Shown here: positions 1 to 11,089 of the stretch, one piece after another | Numbering within the stretch: position 1 is the first letter of the stretch | Layout of the letters: each line of letters starts with the position of its first letter | Source of the DNA: Delphinapterus leucas | Taxonomy: Eukaryota; Chordata; Mammalia; Artiodactyla; Monodontidae | DNA length: 64,000 nucleotides | Direction: 5' to 3' | Assembly: GCF_002288925.2 (NCBI RefSeq) | Contig: NW_022098045.1 | Coordinates: forward strand, 4,443,494 to 4,507,493 | The notes under the pieces: generated by a model | The model's database searches: none | What the model was told of the DNA's origin: nothing | Seen by the model: only the letters and a program-made list of their open reading frames with translations | Program-made: the position numbers and the translations under genes

Positions 1-1652
1 AAGGAGACAAAAGACCTGTATGCAGAAAACTATAAGACACTGATGAAAGAAATTAAAGATGATACCAACAGATGGAGAGATATACCATGTTCTTGGATTG
101 GAAGAATCAATATTGTGAAAATGGCTATTCTACCCAAAGCAATCTACAGATTCAATGCAATCCCTATCAAATTACCAATGGCCTTTTTTATAGAACTAGA
201 ACAAAAAATCTTAATATTTCTATGGAGACACAAAAGACTCTGAATAGCCCAAGCAGTCTTGAGGGAAAAAAGCAGAGCTGGAGGAATCAGACTCCCTGAT
301 TTCAGACTATATTACAAAGCTACAGTAATCAAGACAATATGGTACTGGCACAAAAACAGAAACATAGATCAATGGAACAAGATAGAAAGCCCAGAGATAA
401 ACCCAGGCACCTATGGTCAGCTAATCTATGACAAAGGAGGCAAGGATATACAATGGGGAAAAGACAGTCTCTCCAATAAGTGGTGCTGGGAAAACTGGAC
501 AGCTACATGTAAAAGAATGGAATTAGAACACTCCCTAACACCATGCAGAAAAATAAACTCAAAATGGATTAGAGGCCTAAATGTAAGACCAGACACTATC
601 AAACTCTTAGAGGAAAACATAGGAAGAACACTCTTTGACATAAATCACAGTAAGATCTTCTTTGATCCACCTCCTACAGCAATGGAGATAAAAACAAAAA
701 TAAACAAATGGGACCTAATAAAGCTTCAAAGCTTTTGCACAGCAAAAGAAACCATAAGCAAGATGAAAAGACAACCCTCAGAATGGAGAAAGTATTTGCA
801 AACGAATCAACGGACAAAGGATTAATCTCCAAAACATATAAACAGCTCATGCAGCTCAATATTGAAAAAACAAACAGCCAAATCCAAAAATAGGTAGAAG
901 ACCTAAATAGACATTTCTCCAAAGAAGATATACAGGTGGCCAAGAAGCACATGAAAAGCTGCTCAACATGACTAATTATTAGAGAAATGCAAATCAAAAC
1001 TACAATGAGGTATCACCTCACACCAGTTAGAATGGGCATCATCAGAAAATCTACAAACAACAAATGCTGGAGAGGGTGTGGAGAAAAGGGAACCCTCTTG
1101 CACTGTTGGTGGGAATGTAAATTGATAAAGCCACTATGAAGAAGAGTATGGCGATTCCTTAAAACACTAAAAATAGTATTACCATATGACCCAGCAATCC
1201 CACTACTGGGCATATACCCTGAGAAACCATAATTCAAAAAGACACATGTACCCCAGTGTTCATTGCAGCACTATTTACAATAGCTAGGCCATGGAAGCAA
1301 CGTAAATGCCCATCGACAGACGGACATGTACAATATATGACATATACGACAGATGGGTATATACAATGGGCTATTACTCAGCCATAAAAAGGAACTAAAT
1401 TGGGTCATTTTTTGAGACATGCATGGATCTAGAGACTGTCATACAGGTGAAGTAAGTCAGAAAGAGAAAAACAAATATTGTATATTAACGCATATATGTG
1501 GAGCCTAAAAAAATGGTACAGATGAACCGGTTTGCAGGGCAGAAACTGAGACACAGACGTAGAGAACAAATGTATGGACACCAAGGGGGGAAAGCCGCGG
1601 GGTGGTGGTGGTGTAAAAAAAATTAAGAAGTAAATAAATAAATAAAATAAAA
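1..1652 (+). mobile_element. L1 retrotransposon, 5'-truncated 3' end of ORF2 plus 3' UTR
   Basis: The sequence enters in the C-terminal part of L1 ORF2 and runs to a degenerate A-rich tail (about 1,615-1,652). The translated pieces match the ORF2 C-terminal region of the two longer L1 copies in this window (13-16 kb on the minus strand and 32.1-33.6 kb on the plus strand). The frame is broken by stops and shifts after about residue 60, again near 825, and through the 3' part, so it encodes nothing functional. The element continues past the left edge of the window. Confidence 0.93.
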
Positions 1653-1659
1653 AGGCCCC

Positions 1660-2460
1660 TCCACCTAAATGGACTTTGGGCCCTGTTTCTCGCACCTGAC
1701 TTCAACTAACTAATTCAAGCATCACCAAGCTAGGACAGAAGAAGAAGAAAACAGTAGCAGACAGCTAACCCAAGAGTCTGGACCAGGCCTGTTAGACCCA
1801 TCCTACTAGTTCAACTGTAGTATTTACAAAATATCTATCTCTCTATCAAAATTTAAAGTTATTCGTTTTACTTCTAGCTATCCTTTTGCCCCAGTGTTGA
1901 AGACCGAAGGAAAATTCTGTAGTAAGTTGTCACAAAGTATAGTTACTGGAGGCAATTTAACCGATTGTTGGATCTGTCATCAAATTCCTTGGTCAATAAA
2001 AGGCGTCAGCCATAATTCTTGACACTGAATTTTCAGATGTTCCTCTGAAGTTTCCTGTCAGCATATGCCTCCATGTTTGTTTACTACATTTGATAAATGT
2101 ACTCAATTCTGAAGTTTCTGTAATGGGAAAGTGATGTTGGAAAAACAAATGGCTCGATTTTTAAAACTGCTTTGCAATGGGAAACTGGTTCTATAATCCA
2201 GACTGAACGTTGTGCTTTCATACCAGATTAGCCCGCTAATATATCTATCTAATGAGTCACATATAAAATCAGATTTCTGCATTGAACAATCCCCTTTCTA
2301 GACTAAATGAAACTCTGGGTAAATGGTTAAGCCCTGGGGATTCATGGCTTAAATCTTTGCTTCTGACTTTGCTATTGTTGTTGGCTATATTGATTGTGCT
2401 CTGTGTGATTAAGAGTAATAATCTCTTGTGCCTCTCAATGTATATTTAAAACTCCAACTA
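1660..2460 (+). pseudogene. Endogenous retrovirus env remnant
   Basis: Broken reading frames resemble a gammaretrovirus-like (class I) envelope. A CWIC motif near 1,968 is the CXXC motif used for surface/transmembrane subunit linkage. A strongly hydrophobic leucine-rich stretch near 2,345-2,415 matches the membrane-spanning segment at the end of the transmembrane subunit. Several in-frame stops are present. It lies directly upstream of an LTR-like stretch in the same orientation. gag and pol are absent; the left side is cut by the L1 end. Env identity comes from reading the motifs by eye; the family is not determined. Confidence 0.65.
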
Positions 2461-2469
2461 GAATAATGA

Positions 2470-2792
2470 TGTCTAAATGACTTGAAACTATTGATGATAT
2501 CTATAATTCAATATAAAACAATGGGTATGCATAATGCATAAACAGGGTAAATTGACATAAGTACTACTGGACAATCTAGAATTGACTATCAGTCCTTGCC
2601 AAGCATTCTATTAGTCATTTTGATGTACGATCCTTTGTCTCCATAATGTATATGACTGTACCTTCCACTTTTAAGAGGCGGAACAGTTCTCAGAGTTTTC
2701 TGAGAATCTACTTCCTGGGTTATAATCCTCAGTTTGGCTCAAATAAAATTCCCTTTTTTTTCCTCTTGATAGTTCATTGAATTTTTGTCAAC
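2470..2792 (+). mobile_element. Probable 3' LTR of the env remnant
   Basis: It follows the env-like remnant directly. It carries an AATAAA signal at about 2,740 in a context typical of class I LTRs (pyrimidine-rich stretch just after it) and ends near TTGTCAACA, consistent with a CA terminus. The left boundary is approximate and no matching 5' LTR is visible. Confidence 0.5.
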
Positions 2793-2834
2793 ATTTTCAT
2801 CACTGAAATACCATATTCTAGTTTTCAATTTTGT

Positions 2835-2975
2835 ATCTCTCTACTATTAGACTGTGAGTTCCTTGAGAGCAAAGACTGTGTGTGAGCAAATTCATCATTT
2901 TATCTCAGGACTTAGCACAGTACCTGACACGGATTCATTAAATAGTAATTGAATAGTAATTGAATAAACTTTATG
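2835..2975 (+). repeat. Old L2 or MIR-like fragment
   Basis: The stretch resembles the conserved 3' part of ancient mammalian L2/MIR repeats: 'actgtgagttccttgag', then 'ttagcacagtacctgacac', then a run of TTGAAT-like repeats. It is diverged and has no tail. 2,976-3,110 shows nothing I recognise. Confidence 0.55.
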
Positions 2976-3127
2976 CTGGATTTATTTTTACACAACATAG
3001 ATGAATCTTTCTCTAGCTCTTCTTCAGGAAGCACTGTGAGATGTACTAACTAAACATCAAGAGTGGATTCCACATCTATATTTTTTCCCCTCCTTTACTT
3101 CTACCCCATTCTCCTTCCTCTATTTTT

Positions 3128-3336
3128 TTTTTTTTTTTTTTTTTGCGGTACGCAGGCCTCTCACTGTTGTGGCCTCTCCCGTTGCGGAACACAGGCTCCG
3201 GACGCGCAGGCTCAGCGGCCATGACTCACGGGTCCAGCCGCTCCGCGGCATGTGGGATCTTCCCGGACTGGGGCACGAACCCGTGTCCCCTGCATCGGCA
3301 GACGGACTCTCAACCACTGCGCCACCAGGGAAGCCC
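3128..3336 (-). mobile_element. CHR-type SINE, short form
   Basis: Complete ~205-bp tRNA-derived SINE in reverse orientation, with its A-tail seen as a poly-T run at 3,122-3,144. A 17-bp direct repeat (ctccttcctctattttt) flanks it at 3,111-3,127 and 3,337-3,353, a perfect target-site duplication that shows recent insertion. Confidence 0.95.
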
Positions 3337-3353
3337 CTCCTTCCTCTATTTTT

Positions 3354-3815
3354 GAAGGTTATTGTATTGGGGATTGTCAAAGAGTTGTTATCTTTTCCCT
3401 TGCAAATCAAAATGAAAGGCTCACCTTGCTTATCTTGGTTTAACATAATAAAGAAATAATCAAAGAAAAAAGCACCATATCTTTTTTTTTTTTTTAATCC
3501 ACAAAATGGTTCCCAGATATAAGGGATGTTGTGGAAGCAGAATCTGAGTATGGGGTAAAGTGAGAAGCCATCATGACCAAACCAAGCAAACTCCCCCTAG
3601 ATACCTGCAGTTTTAGAGATGGAAGGGAATTCAGCAATGATTGAGTCCACCAATGACTCACAACCTGCTTTGATCATTGGTAACTTGCCTATAGAGCCGT
3701 GCTATATATTAAAGTGTTTGGGTTTTGGAAGTGCACAGAATAGAAAGAAGTAAAATAATTCTCAGGGCAAAACCTGAAAAAGTAAAAACTGCATAAGATC
3801 AAAAATGAAAAATGG
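3354..3815. other. Unassigned sequence
   Basis: Non-repetitive-looking stretch with one poly-T run at about 3,482-3,495. No gene, RNA or repeat family recognised. Confidence 0.5.
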
Positions 3816-4116
3816 GGGCTTCCCTGGTGGCGCAGTGGTTGAGAATCTGCCTGCCAATGCAGAGGACACGGGTTCGAGCCCTGGTCTGGGAGGATCCCAC
3901 ATGCCGCGGAGCAACTAGGCCCGTGAGCCCCAACTACCGAGCCTGCGCGTCTGGAGCTTGTGCTCCGCAACAAGAGAGGCCGCGACAGTGAGAGGCCCGG
4001 GCACCGCGATGAAGAGTGGCCCCCGCTCGCTGCAACTAGAGAAAGCCCTCGCACAGAAATGAAGACCCAACACAGCCAAGAATAAATAAATTTTTAAAAA
4101 AAGACTATCTCCTATT
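3816..4116 (+). mobile_element. CHR-type SINE, intermediate/long form
   Basis: Starts with the tRNA-like head (gggcttccctggtggcgc) and ends in an AATAAATAAATTT tail. The middle is shorter than in the ~340-bp copies because one 'acaactactgagcc' module is missing. Direct repeats of about 10 bp (aaaaatgaaa) lie on both sides. Confidence 0.92.
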
Positions 4117-4118
4117 AA

Positions 4119-5790
4119 AAAAAATGAAACATGAGTTTGATATGTCCTCAGCGCCTTTTGGTAATGACTAACTGCTTCTCTAGCTGGTGATTCCCCAGCT
4201 GAGCCATCTTCTCTGGTAACTGGCACATTTACACTGCATGGGTGAGAGTCCTTGTCCTTCTAGGATTTGACTTAGTATCATCCATATCTGACATTATCTT
4301 TTTTTTTTTTTTTTTTAATGTAGGTAATTGTTTATCTGCCCAGTAAGTGAACCCAAGAAATGCAAGATTCATCATCCAGGACTCGAAGACCTCGAAACAC
4401 ACACAGCAAAGAGCCTCCCTTGGTAAATGGATGAGATAACAAAGGGGCCCGTCTCTTACTCTGTCCCCAGGCCAAACCTGTATCTATTTCCCGGGTGAAA
4501 CATAAGTTTGTTGCCCTCATGGTCTCAGCTATTTCTGTACTTCAGGCTAGAAAGAAAGCTCTTACCTTCTTTGTTATGTGTTTACTACGAGCCACAACGA
4601 GGCAGAAACCTCTTTAACACACAGGTGTGATCCCCATCTTGTCTTCAGAGTTGGCCGAGGGATGCCGGGCTGATCTGATTTCTTCCAGAACTAGAGTCCG
4701 ATAAATTAGGTGCCGGCCTAGTCCGGCATACCTTCCGGAAAGCCAGTGAGGATATCCACAGCCCTGGCCAAGCATTCAGGGCTCCTTGCTTTCAGGCAGC
4801 AGGCAGCTCTGACCTCAGTCAGATCAGGCCTGTGAGGAGGATTTGAAGAGGGAGGTTGCTCACTTGGGGTGTGTCCCTCACACCCAGGCCCAACCCCTGA
4901 AGACTGTTTCTCTGCTGCTCACTCCTGCCCCCTCCCCATTTCTAAGTCTTCTTACTCTCCTGGATTAGAAGGCTATGTTTCTCAAGCCACATCTGAGAAG
5001 GCTGAGCTCCTTAACCTAGAAACAGAAGAGTGCTGACAAGACAGATGGGCCTGGGGGCTCAAGAGATGGCTCCAGAGCCCAAGGGGTCCCAGCTGGAGCC
5101 ACGCAGGAGGCCAAGGCATTCTTCCTTGTGGCTGTCTTTTCTTTGTTTGCAAAACTTGATTGAAACATTTTGCCTTGTCTTGCTTTTTCCTACTATGGGC
5201 ACTTTTTCCTTAGGTTACAACCTAAACTATTACTATATTAAAATAGTAATCACTATTCCCAGAAAATTTACTTTTTCAATAAATCTAAGATGCTTATGTG
5301 TGTGCTGGGAGGTACTAAATATTCCATGGGAATTTGCAAAAAAATTTATACTGTTTACTTATGTGTATTTAGTAGGTCAAACTTGTTAATTATGTTGTTC
5401 AAATCCTCTTTATCCTTATTTATCCTTCCTGATCTGCTCAATCTTTGAAAAAAATGTTTTAAAGATTTCTATGATAAGTACAGGTTTAGCAATTTATCTT
5501 TGTATTTCTGAATCTTTGCATTATACATTTTGAAGCTATGCAATTAAATATTAGATTGAACCATATGACACTGACATTGGAAATTATATAATACATTAAG
5601 GTTTATGGCTATTTTCTTGGTAGAAGGTGACCTATCAAAATAAAATATCACTCTGCTCTTTTAAATCCTTTTTGCCTTGAATTCTCTTATGTCTGGTATT
5701 TTCACATAGGCTCACTTTTTGTTAGTGGTTAACAGCTAAGATACTGATATCTTCCCCAAATTGACTAAAAGTTAAAAGACTGATAAAATC
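4119..5790. other. Unassigned intergenic sequence
   Basis: Poly-T at 4,299-4,318 followed by mixed-composition sequence. I see no exon with splice sites and similarity to a known protein. The part from about 5,150 onward becomes AT-rich and may include old L1 3' sequence. A 119-codon frame at 5,030-5,389 has no recognisable similarity and is probably chance. Confidence 0.4.
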
Positions 5791-5799
5791 CTATATTAT

Positions 5800-6460
5800 T
5801 GAGAGTATGAGAAAAACAGCCCGTTCCATTACACTACTGGTGGAATGTAAATTGTTTTATTTTGGAATTAAACTAGATTAAACTTTAACTGAGATTTATT
5901 AAATTATGTATTTAATTTATTAAATTACAAATCTGTAACATGTAAACCCTTTGGTCCAGAAATCCCACCTTTAAGTATTTTATAAAACTATACAACCATA
6001 CAAAAAGCGGTAAGGGGCTTCCCTGGTGGCGCAGTGGTTGAGAGTCCGCCTGCCGATGCAGGGGACACGGGTTCATGCCCCAGTCCGGGAAGATCCCACA
6101 TGCCGTGGAGCGGCTAGGCCCGCAAGCCACGGCCGCTGAGCCTGCGCGTCCGGAGCCTGTGCTCCGCAACGGGAGAGGCCACAACAGTGAGAGGCCCACG
6201 TACCGCAAAAAAAAAAAAAAAAATTGGTAAGGATTTTCACTACCATATTGTTCATGATCATGAAAAACTGGAAACAAAAGTTCAAAAATTGTAGAATGGT
6301 AAAATAAGTTATTGTACATACAGGAGAATACTATGTAGTCATTTAAAAAAATGTAGATCAACATCCTCTGTCATAAAGAGATGTTCATATTTTGTGCTAT
6401 GTGAAAAAGGCAACCTGCTGAAATATATAAAATATAACCTCAATTTGGAAGAAAAAAATT
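5800..6460 (+). repeat. Ancient L1 3' region, split by a SINE
   Basis: Stretches such as 'actactggtggaatgtaaat', 'ccagaaatcccaccttt' and 'gagaatactatgtagtca' correspond to the conserved C-terminal ORF2 region of old mammalian L1 (L1M type), heavily diverged. A young SINE (6,015-6,223) sits inside it. Confidence 0.7.
6015..6223 (+). mobile_element. CHR-type SINE, short form
   Basis: Complete ~205-bp copy with A-tail. It interrupts the ancient L1 fragment; 'ggtaagg' is repeated on both sides as part of the target duplication. Confidence 0.94.
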
Positions 6461-6479
6461 ATTTTGTACATTGAAATGT

Positions 6480-7010
6480 TTTCTAGTTTCTGTGTTGATA
6501 CTTTGGCATCTTGGGGCTTTGCTGACCAGAGAGGGCCCACCCCTCCCAGGCTTAGCTGATTCCTAGAGACAGCAAAGGGCTGCAAGTGCGATTTTCACGT
6601 GCAAACCACCCAGCCCAGACCCACATCGGCCTCCTTTATCGGCTGTTACACTCAGGGCCACTATTCCCACAGCCCTACCCACCCAAGGCCAGTACCAGAC
6701 AACTAGGGACAGCTCCTATGTGATGGAGCCAATGAAGTTATTCAAACTAGCCGATTTTAGACCTGTTTAGCCCATTACTCTGTCAGGAGACATTCTTCCC
6801 CTCAAAAACCACAAAAACGCTCCTGCACACAGCTTCCCCATCTCTCTCTGCCTGCGACCAACCAACCTCAGTGTTCTCTCCTGTGGCCCTGCATAGTGGC
6901 TGTGGTGGACCTCCCTCCTTTTGGGAACTGTGAGTAATCAGCTACCTTTTCAATGGCAATCCTGATCTGTTGGCCTCACCATACCTGAATAAAAATCATA
7001 TCTACATAAA
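6480..7010 (+). mobile_element. Possible solo LTR
   Basis: GC-moderate stretch with direct repeats of cytosine-rich motifs, ending in an AATAAA signal at about 6,988 (cctgaataaaaatc), resembling the U3-R organisation of a mammalian LTR. No clear TG/CA ends or TSD were identified, so the assignment is weak. Confidence 0.3.
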
Positions 7011-7128
7011 ACATAAATACATAAAAAGTCCTAATGAATATAGACAGAAGTTATCTCCAGGGGAGAGTGCTAGCTCTGAGTGGGGAGGAGAAGCAGTGGA
7101 TTACGCTGTTGACTGTCTGGTTCATTTA

Positions 7129-7264
7129 TTGTTATTTTTTTAATATTTTTTTTTGTGGCCATGCTGCACAGTTTGCAGGATCTTAATTCCCCGACCAGGG
7201 ATTGAACCAGGGCCCCTAGCAGTGGAAGCATGGAGTCATAACCACTGGACTGTCAGGGAATTCT
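7129..7264 (-). mobile_element. CHR-1-like short SINE
   Basis: About 115 bp of tRNA-derived body in reverse orientation (gtggccatgctgcaca ... ccactggactgtcagggaat). The imperfect target repeat 'tgtctggttcattta'/'tgtctggcttattt' lies at about 7,115 and 7,265. This is an older SINE subfamily than the 205-bp copies. Confidence 0.85.
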
Positions 7265-7439
7265 CTGTCTGGCTTATTTTTATAATACTATGTTGCTTGT
7301 GTACTTTAAAAGATAGGCCATTTAAAAAAAGTCAGCTCTCTCCATCTTCTATACAATTGCCATAAGCCAAGCTTTCTTCTTTTTTATTAAAACAATTCTT
7401 TTTTTTTGCTTTTTTATGTGATAAGAACAATTAATATGA

Positions 7440-7616
7440 GCTCTATCCTCTTGAAAAATTTAAGTGTATAATTGTTAACTGTGAGCACAGTGTTGTACAA
7501 CAGGTCTCTAAAACCTATTCATCTTGCAGAACTGAAACTTTATACCCCTTGACTAGCAACTTCCCATTTCCCTTTCTTCCTAGCCCCTGGATTCTATGAC
7601 TCGACTATTTTAGATA
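7440..7616 (-). repeat. Ancient L1 3' end, left piece
   Basis: Reads as antisense of the 3' end of an old L1 (for example 'caggtctctaaaacctattc', 'ctgaaactttataccc'). The same element resumes at 8,066 after an insertion. Confidence 0.7.
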
Positions 7617-8065
7617 CCTTACAATGGAGGAAAAATCTTTTCTCGGCCCTTTTAAGGTCACTGGCTGGGTCTGAAAATTAAACTGACAAAGATGGATTAA
7701 CAGGGGGAAAGTATATGGAAAGTATACAAATTTATTCAATGTAGTTGTACATGACATAGGAGCCTTCATAAGAAAATGAAGATCCAAAGAAACAGTTAGA
7801 CCTGAGTATTTTATGCTGGATTTGACGAAGAGTGTACCACGGTGGAGGAATGTGAGAAGTTCAGGAGGGTGAGGGAATTGTAGTAAAGTGGGGGAAACTT
7901 CGCACATGAGCATTTTATGACCTGTTTCAGGGAAGAAGGGCAAGGACGGGAGGAGGGCAGAGTGATCTTCCTGCTTCTGACATTTTTTCAAACTCCTTTA
8001 GCTTAAAATATTCAATATGTCAAGGTGTGGTATTTTGGGGTCACATGTCCTAAACCCCATCAACT
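7617..8065. mobile_element. LTR-like insertion inside an ancient L1
   Basis: About 450 bp that interrupts an old L1: the L1 match stops at 'gatacctta' and resumes at 'cacttaagtggaatcatgc'. The inserted piece contains no SINE or L1 features. Its composition recalls a MaLR/ERV-L type LTR in antisense, but I cannot name the family. Confidence 0.4.
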
Positions 8066-8275
8066 CACTTAAGTGGAATCATGCAGTATTTTTTCCTCTG
8101 TGATTGGCTTATTTCACTTAGCATAATGTCTTCAAGGCGTATCCATGTTGTCACATATGGCAGGATTTCCTTCTTTTTTAAGGCTGGATAATATTCCATT
8201 GTTATGTACATATCACATTTTCTTTATCCATTAATGTGTCAATGGACATTTAGGTTGTATACACATCTTGCAATC
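8066..8275 (-). repeat. Ancient L1 3' end, right piece
   Basis: Antisense L1 sequence continuing from 7,616, with the conserved 'ggataatattccattg' and 'gtcaatggacatttaggttg' motifs of the L1 3' region. Confidence 0.75.
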
Positions 8276-8830
8276 CCTCTGTATTTCTTATCTGTTCTAT
8301 TATAATGTTAACCTGTTTTTCACTTTTCCATTATCGGCCCCGTCCAACTCACTCTCCATACCAGACAGAGAGTGAACTTTAAAAAATAAAAATTGCTCAT
8401 ACAGCTCTTTCATTTCTGGACATTTTGGAGGGATAAATATCTTGAAAAAACATTCCCACTACAAAGCTAGGCACGACAAAGAAGTATCTTCCTAGGTGCA
8501 TAATGCTTAGCTGAGCTTGCAAGTGAGGAAGTAAAATCAGAGAGAATAAAGGGAGTAAAGGAGAATAGGAAATAGAGAGGAAACTTGGGAGGTAAGGAGG
8601 CATTGATGCCATAGTGGTTCTGAGGACATCTGCTAGTCCTAGTAAGCTTGAACCTTTGGTTCTGTGACAATTGCCTTGAGAGGTGGAGGATAAAGGGACA
8701 AAGCCTTGGGTACCTACAAGATGAAGAGTTGAAATGTCTCATCAGGGAGCAGGGCTTATCTCTGGGAATTTGTAACCACAGGCTCGCCCTCAAACAATAT
8801 AAATTGAAGCTTCAATTTATACTACCTGAG
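8276..8830. other. Unassigned sequence
   Basis: No recognisable gene or repeat. Overlapping open frames on the minus strand (8,397-8,793) lack recognisable domains. Confidence 0.4.
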
Positions 8831-8839
8831 TGTTCTAAG

Positions 8840-9710
8840 AAACCACAAGCTGAGAAATTAACAAACACACATCCTCTCTGGAGGGCACAACATCAACCCA
8901 GGCCTTCTGGATTTCCAGAGGAACAAAAGTTCACAATCCAAAATTACAAAACACCACAGAAACCTTCAAGAGGGAGAGTCACAAAAACAAATAGTAAAAT
9001 CAGACACCCAAGGACTTGATGATGGAATTTAGAAGCAGAATATAAAATAAGTATATGGGTTAAGAAGCTTAACAAAAGATATCAAAGCAAGGAACAAAAT
9101 GTTATCAAAAAAGATCCTGGCAAGTTTGAAAAAGTAGACCATCTAAATAGACCATCTAAAATAAAAAATTTGGGAATTACCTGGTGGTCCAGTGGTTAGG
9201 ACTCAGCGCTTCCACTGCTGGGGGCCCGGGTTCAATCTCTGGTCGGGGAACTAAGATCCTGCAAGCCATGAGGCACAGCCAAAAAACTAAAACAAAATAA
9301 AATTAAAAATTTAAACTCAATATTAAAAAAATAAGTCCACTGAAAAAAAATCTGACTTATAGGAAAAAAATCTTTTAAATTACCTGGAATATATCATTGA
9401 GAGAGAAATCCACTCCTCTCATTTTTCCCCCCAAAACACTAGAAGGACTAAGAGACAAAAAGGATAGAAGAAGGTGTAACACACATACTTAGAGTTCAGG
9501 AGAAAAGACAAGAGGATGTAGTAAAACAGTTCTTAGAGGGATAATAACTGAGTATTCTCCATTGAATAAAAGACATAAATTTGGAATTTGGAGAGCACAA
9601 CAAATCCCAGGCAGGATAAATATACAGAAATCTGCATCTAGACACATAAGAGTCAAACCACGAGGCACAACGGACAAAGATCTTAAAAGCCACCAGAAAT
9701 TTAGATTCCC
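8840..9710 (+). repeat. Ancient L1 internal region (ORF1/inter-ORF part)
   Basis: Diverged L1 sequence: 'gacacataagagtcaaacca' followed by 'gatcttaaaagccacc' aligns with the conserved end of L1 ORF1, and the adenine-rich strand bias fits. It is interrupted by a CHR-1-like SINE at 9,172-9,303. Confidence 0.55.
9172..9303 (+). mobile_element. CHR-1-like short SINE
   Basis: Head 'gggaattacctggtggtcc', body to 'ggcacagccaaaaaac', then an A-rich tail. 'ataaaaaattt'-like repeats flank it. Shorter and more diverged than the young CHR copies. Confidence 0.88.
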
Positions 9711-9933
9711 TAAATCACTTTCCTGCTTAAAAGCCCTCAATGACTTCCCTTTGCCTGGTTAAACTTAGGGTATTCTCCAAATTCTCATCCAAAGATCATG
9801 GTATATTTTCAAGAACACAAGAATGGAATGTGACTAATGAGTAGAAATTTCTAGTCTCAATTGCAGTGTGCCTGGCAAGAAAGGTAAAACTACTTTTGAT
9901 GTTTGATTTTTAAAAGGGCATTGGATGATGGAA

Positions 9934-10063
9934 TCTTTTTTTTTTTTTTTTTTTGGCCACACCGTGCGGCATGCGGGATCTTAGTTCACTGACCAGGGAT
10001 CGAACCGAGCCCCCTGCAGTGGAAGCTCGGAGTCTCAACCACTGGACCACCATGGTAGTCCCC
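9934..10063 (-). mobile_element. CHR-1-like short SINE
   Basis: Poly-T followed by 'ggccacaccgtgcggcatgc' and the body in reverse. Target repeats 'ggatgatggaa' (9,923) and 'ggataatggaa' (10,064) differ by one base. Confidence 0.9.
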
Positions 10064-10074
10064 GGATAATGGAA

Positions 10075-10575
10075 ATTTAACAATGCTGACCCAACACAAT
10101 CTGATAAGAAACATGAATATTCTGGTCCACTAGAGAGGTGTGCAGTATGGTGGGGCAGGGACGATCTGTACCCAGCTAACATTTTCCTCTAGACATTCCA
10201 TTTTCCAAATTTGTCCCACTGGCACACTGACACAAGAACATACAATCAAAACTCTTTTGTTCATGCTTTTAACCTTTTCTGACTCCATCCTCAAAGAAGG
10301 TTCTGTCATGTTTGTGTGAAAAATATCAAATTCTACAAAGCAGTTCTGCACTCCTTTGAAACCTGACACTTAATAACATACAATGTATGAGAGCTGCTTC
10401 CTCAGGACAGTTGTTCAGAACCATACAACTTCAGGGATAAGAAATAGGGGGAATACCACACTGAGTATCTTGGGAAAAAATTTTAATCTCCTTTCCAACA
10501 TCTCTTTCAGCATTTTGTTAACTATAAGTGACAATCAGAAATAATTTGGTTTCATATTGCTTTCAAAAAGCAGTA
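10075..10575. other. Unassigned sequence
   Basis: No gene or repeat family recognised by eye. Confidence 0.4.
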
Positions 10576-10590
10576 AGAAAGTAGCTACTT

Positions 10591-10803
10591 GGGCTTCCCT
10601 GGTGGCGCAGTGGTTGAGAGTCCGCCTGCCGATGCAGGGGACATGGGTTCGTGCCCCGGTCCAGGAGGATCCCACGTGCCACGGAATGGCTGGGCCCGTG
10701 AGCCATGGCCGCTGAGCCTGCGTGTCCGGAGCCTGTGCTCCGCAACGGGAGAGGCCACAACAGTGAGAGGCCTGCATACAACAAAAAAAAAAGAAAAAGA
10801 AAA
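10591..10803 (+). mobile_element. CHR-type SINE, short form
   Basis: Complete young copy with an exact 15-bp TSD (agaaagtagctactt) at 10,576-10,590 and 10,804-10,818. The A-tail is interrupted by G (AAAAAGAAAAAG). Confidence 0.97.
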
Positions 10804-10884
10804 AGAAAGTAGCTACTTAAGAAAAAAAGAAGTAGCTACTTAGAAAAAAGGTCTAACAGTTTTTTCAATTAGAAACATTATTAA

Positions 10885-10975
10885 AAATTGATTACAGCAG
10901 AAACTAACACAACATTGTAAAGCAATTATACTCCAATAAAGATAAAAAATAAAAAATAAATAAAAGTATAAATTG
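10885..10975 (+). mobile_element. L1 3' UTR tail fragment
   Basis: About 90 bp ending in 'ccaataaagataaaaaataa', identical in type to the last bases of the long L1 copies in this window; a very short 5'-truncated insertion. Confidence 0.85.
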
Positions 10976-11089
10976 AGAATTCCATCACATAGAAATACAT
11001 GATCAAAGGTCAGACTAACAAACATTCAAACAGCCTCTATTCAAACGACAGTTCTCCATTTCTTTTAGAAGAATCTTTTTTCTCAGACT

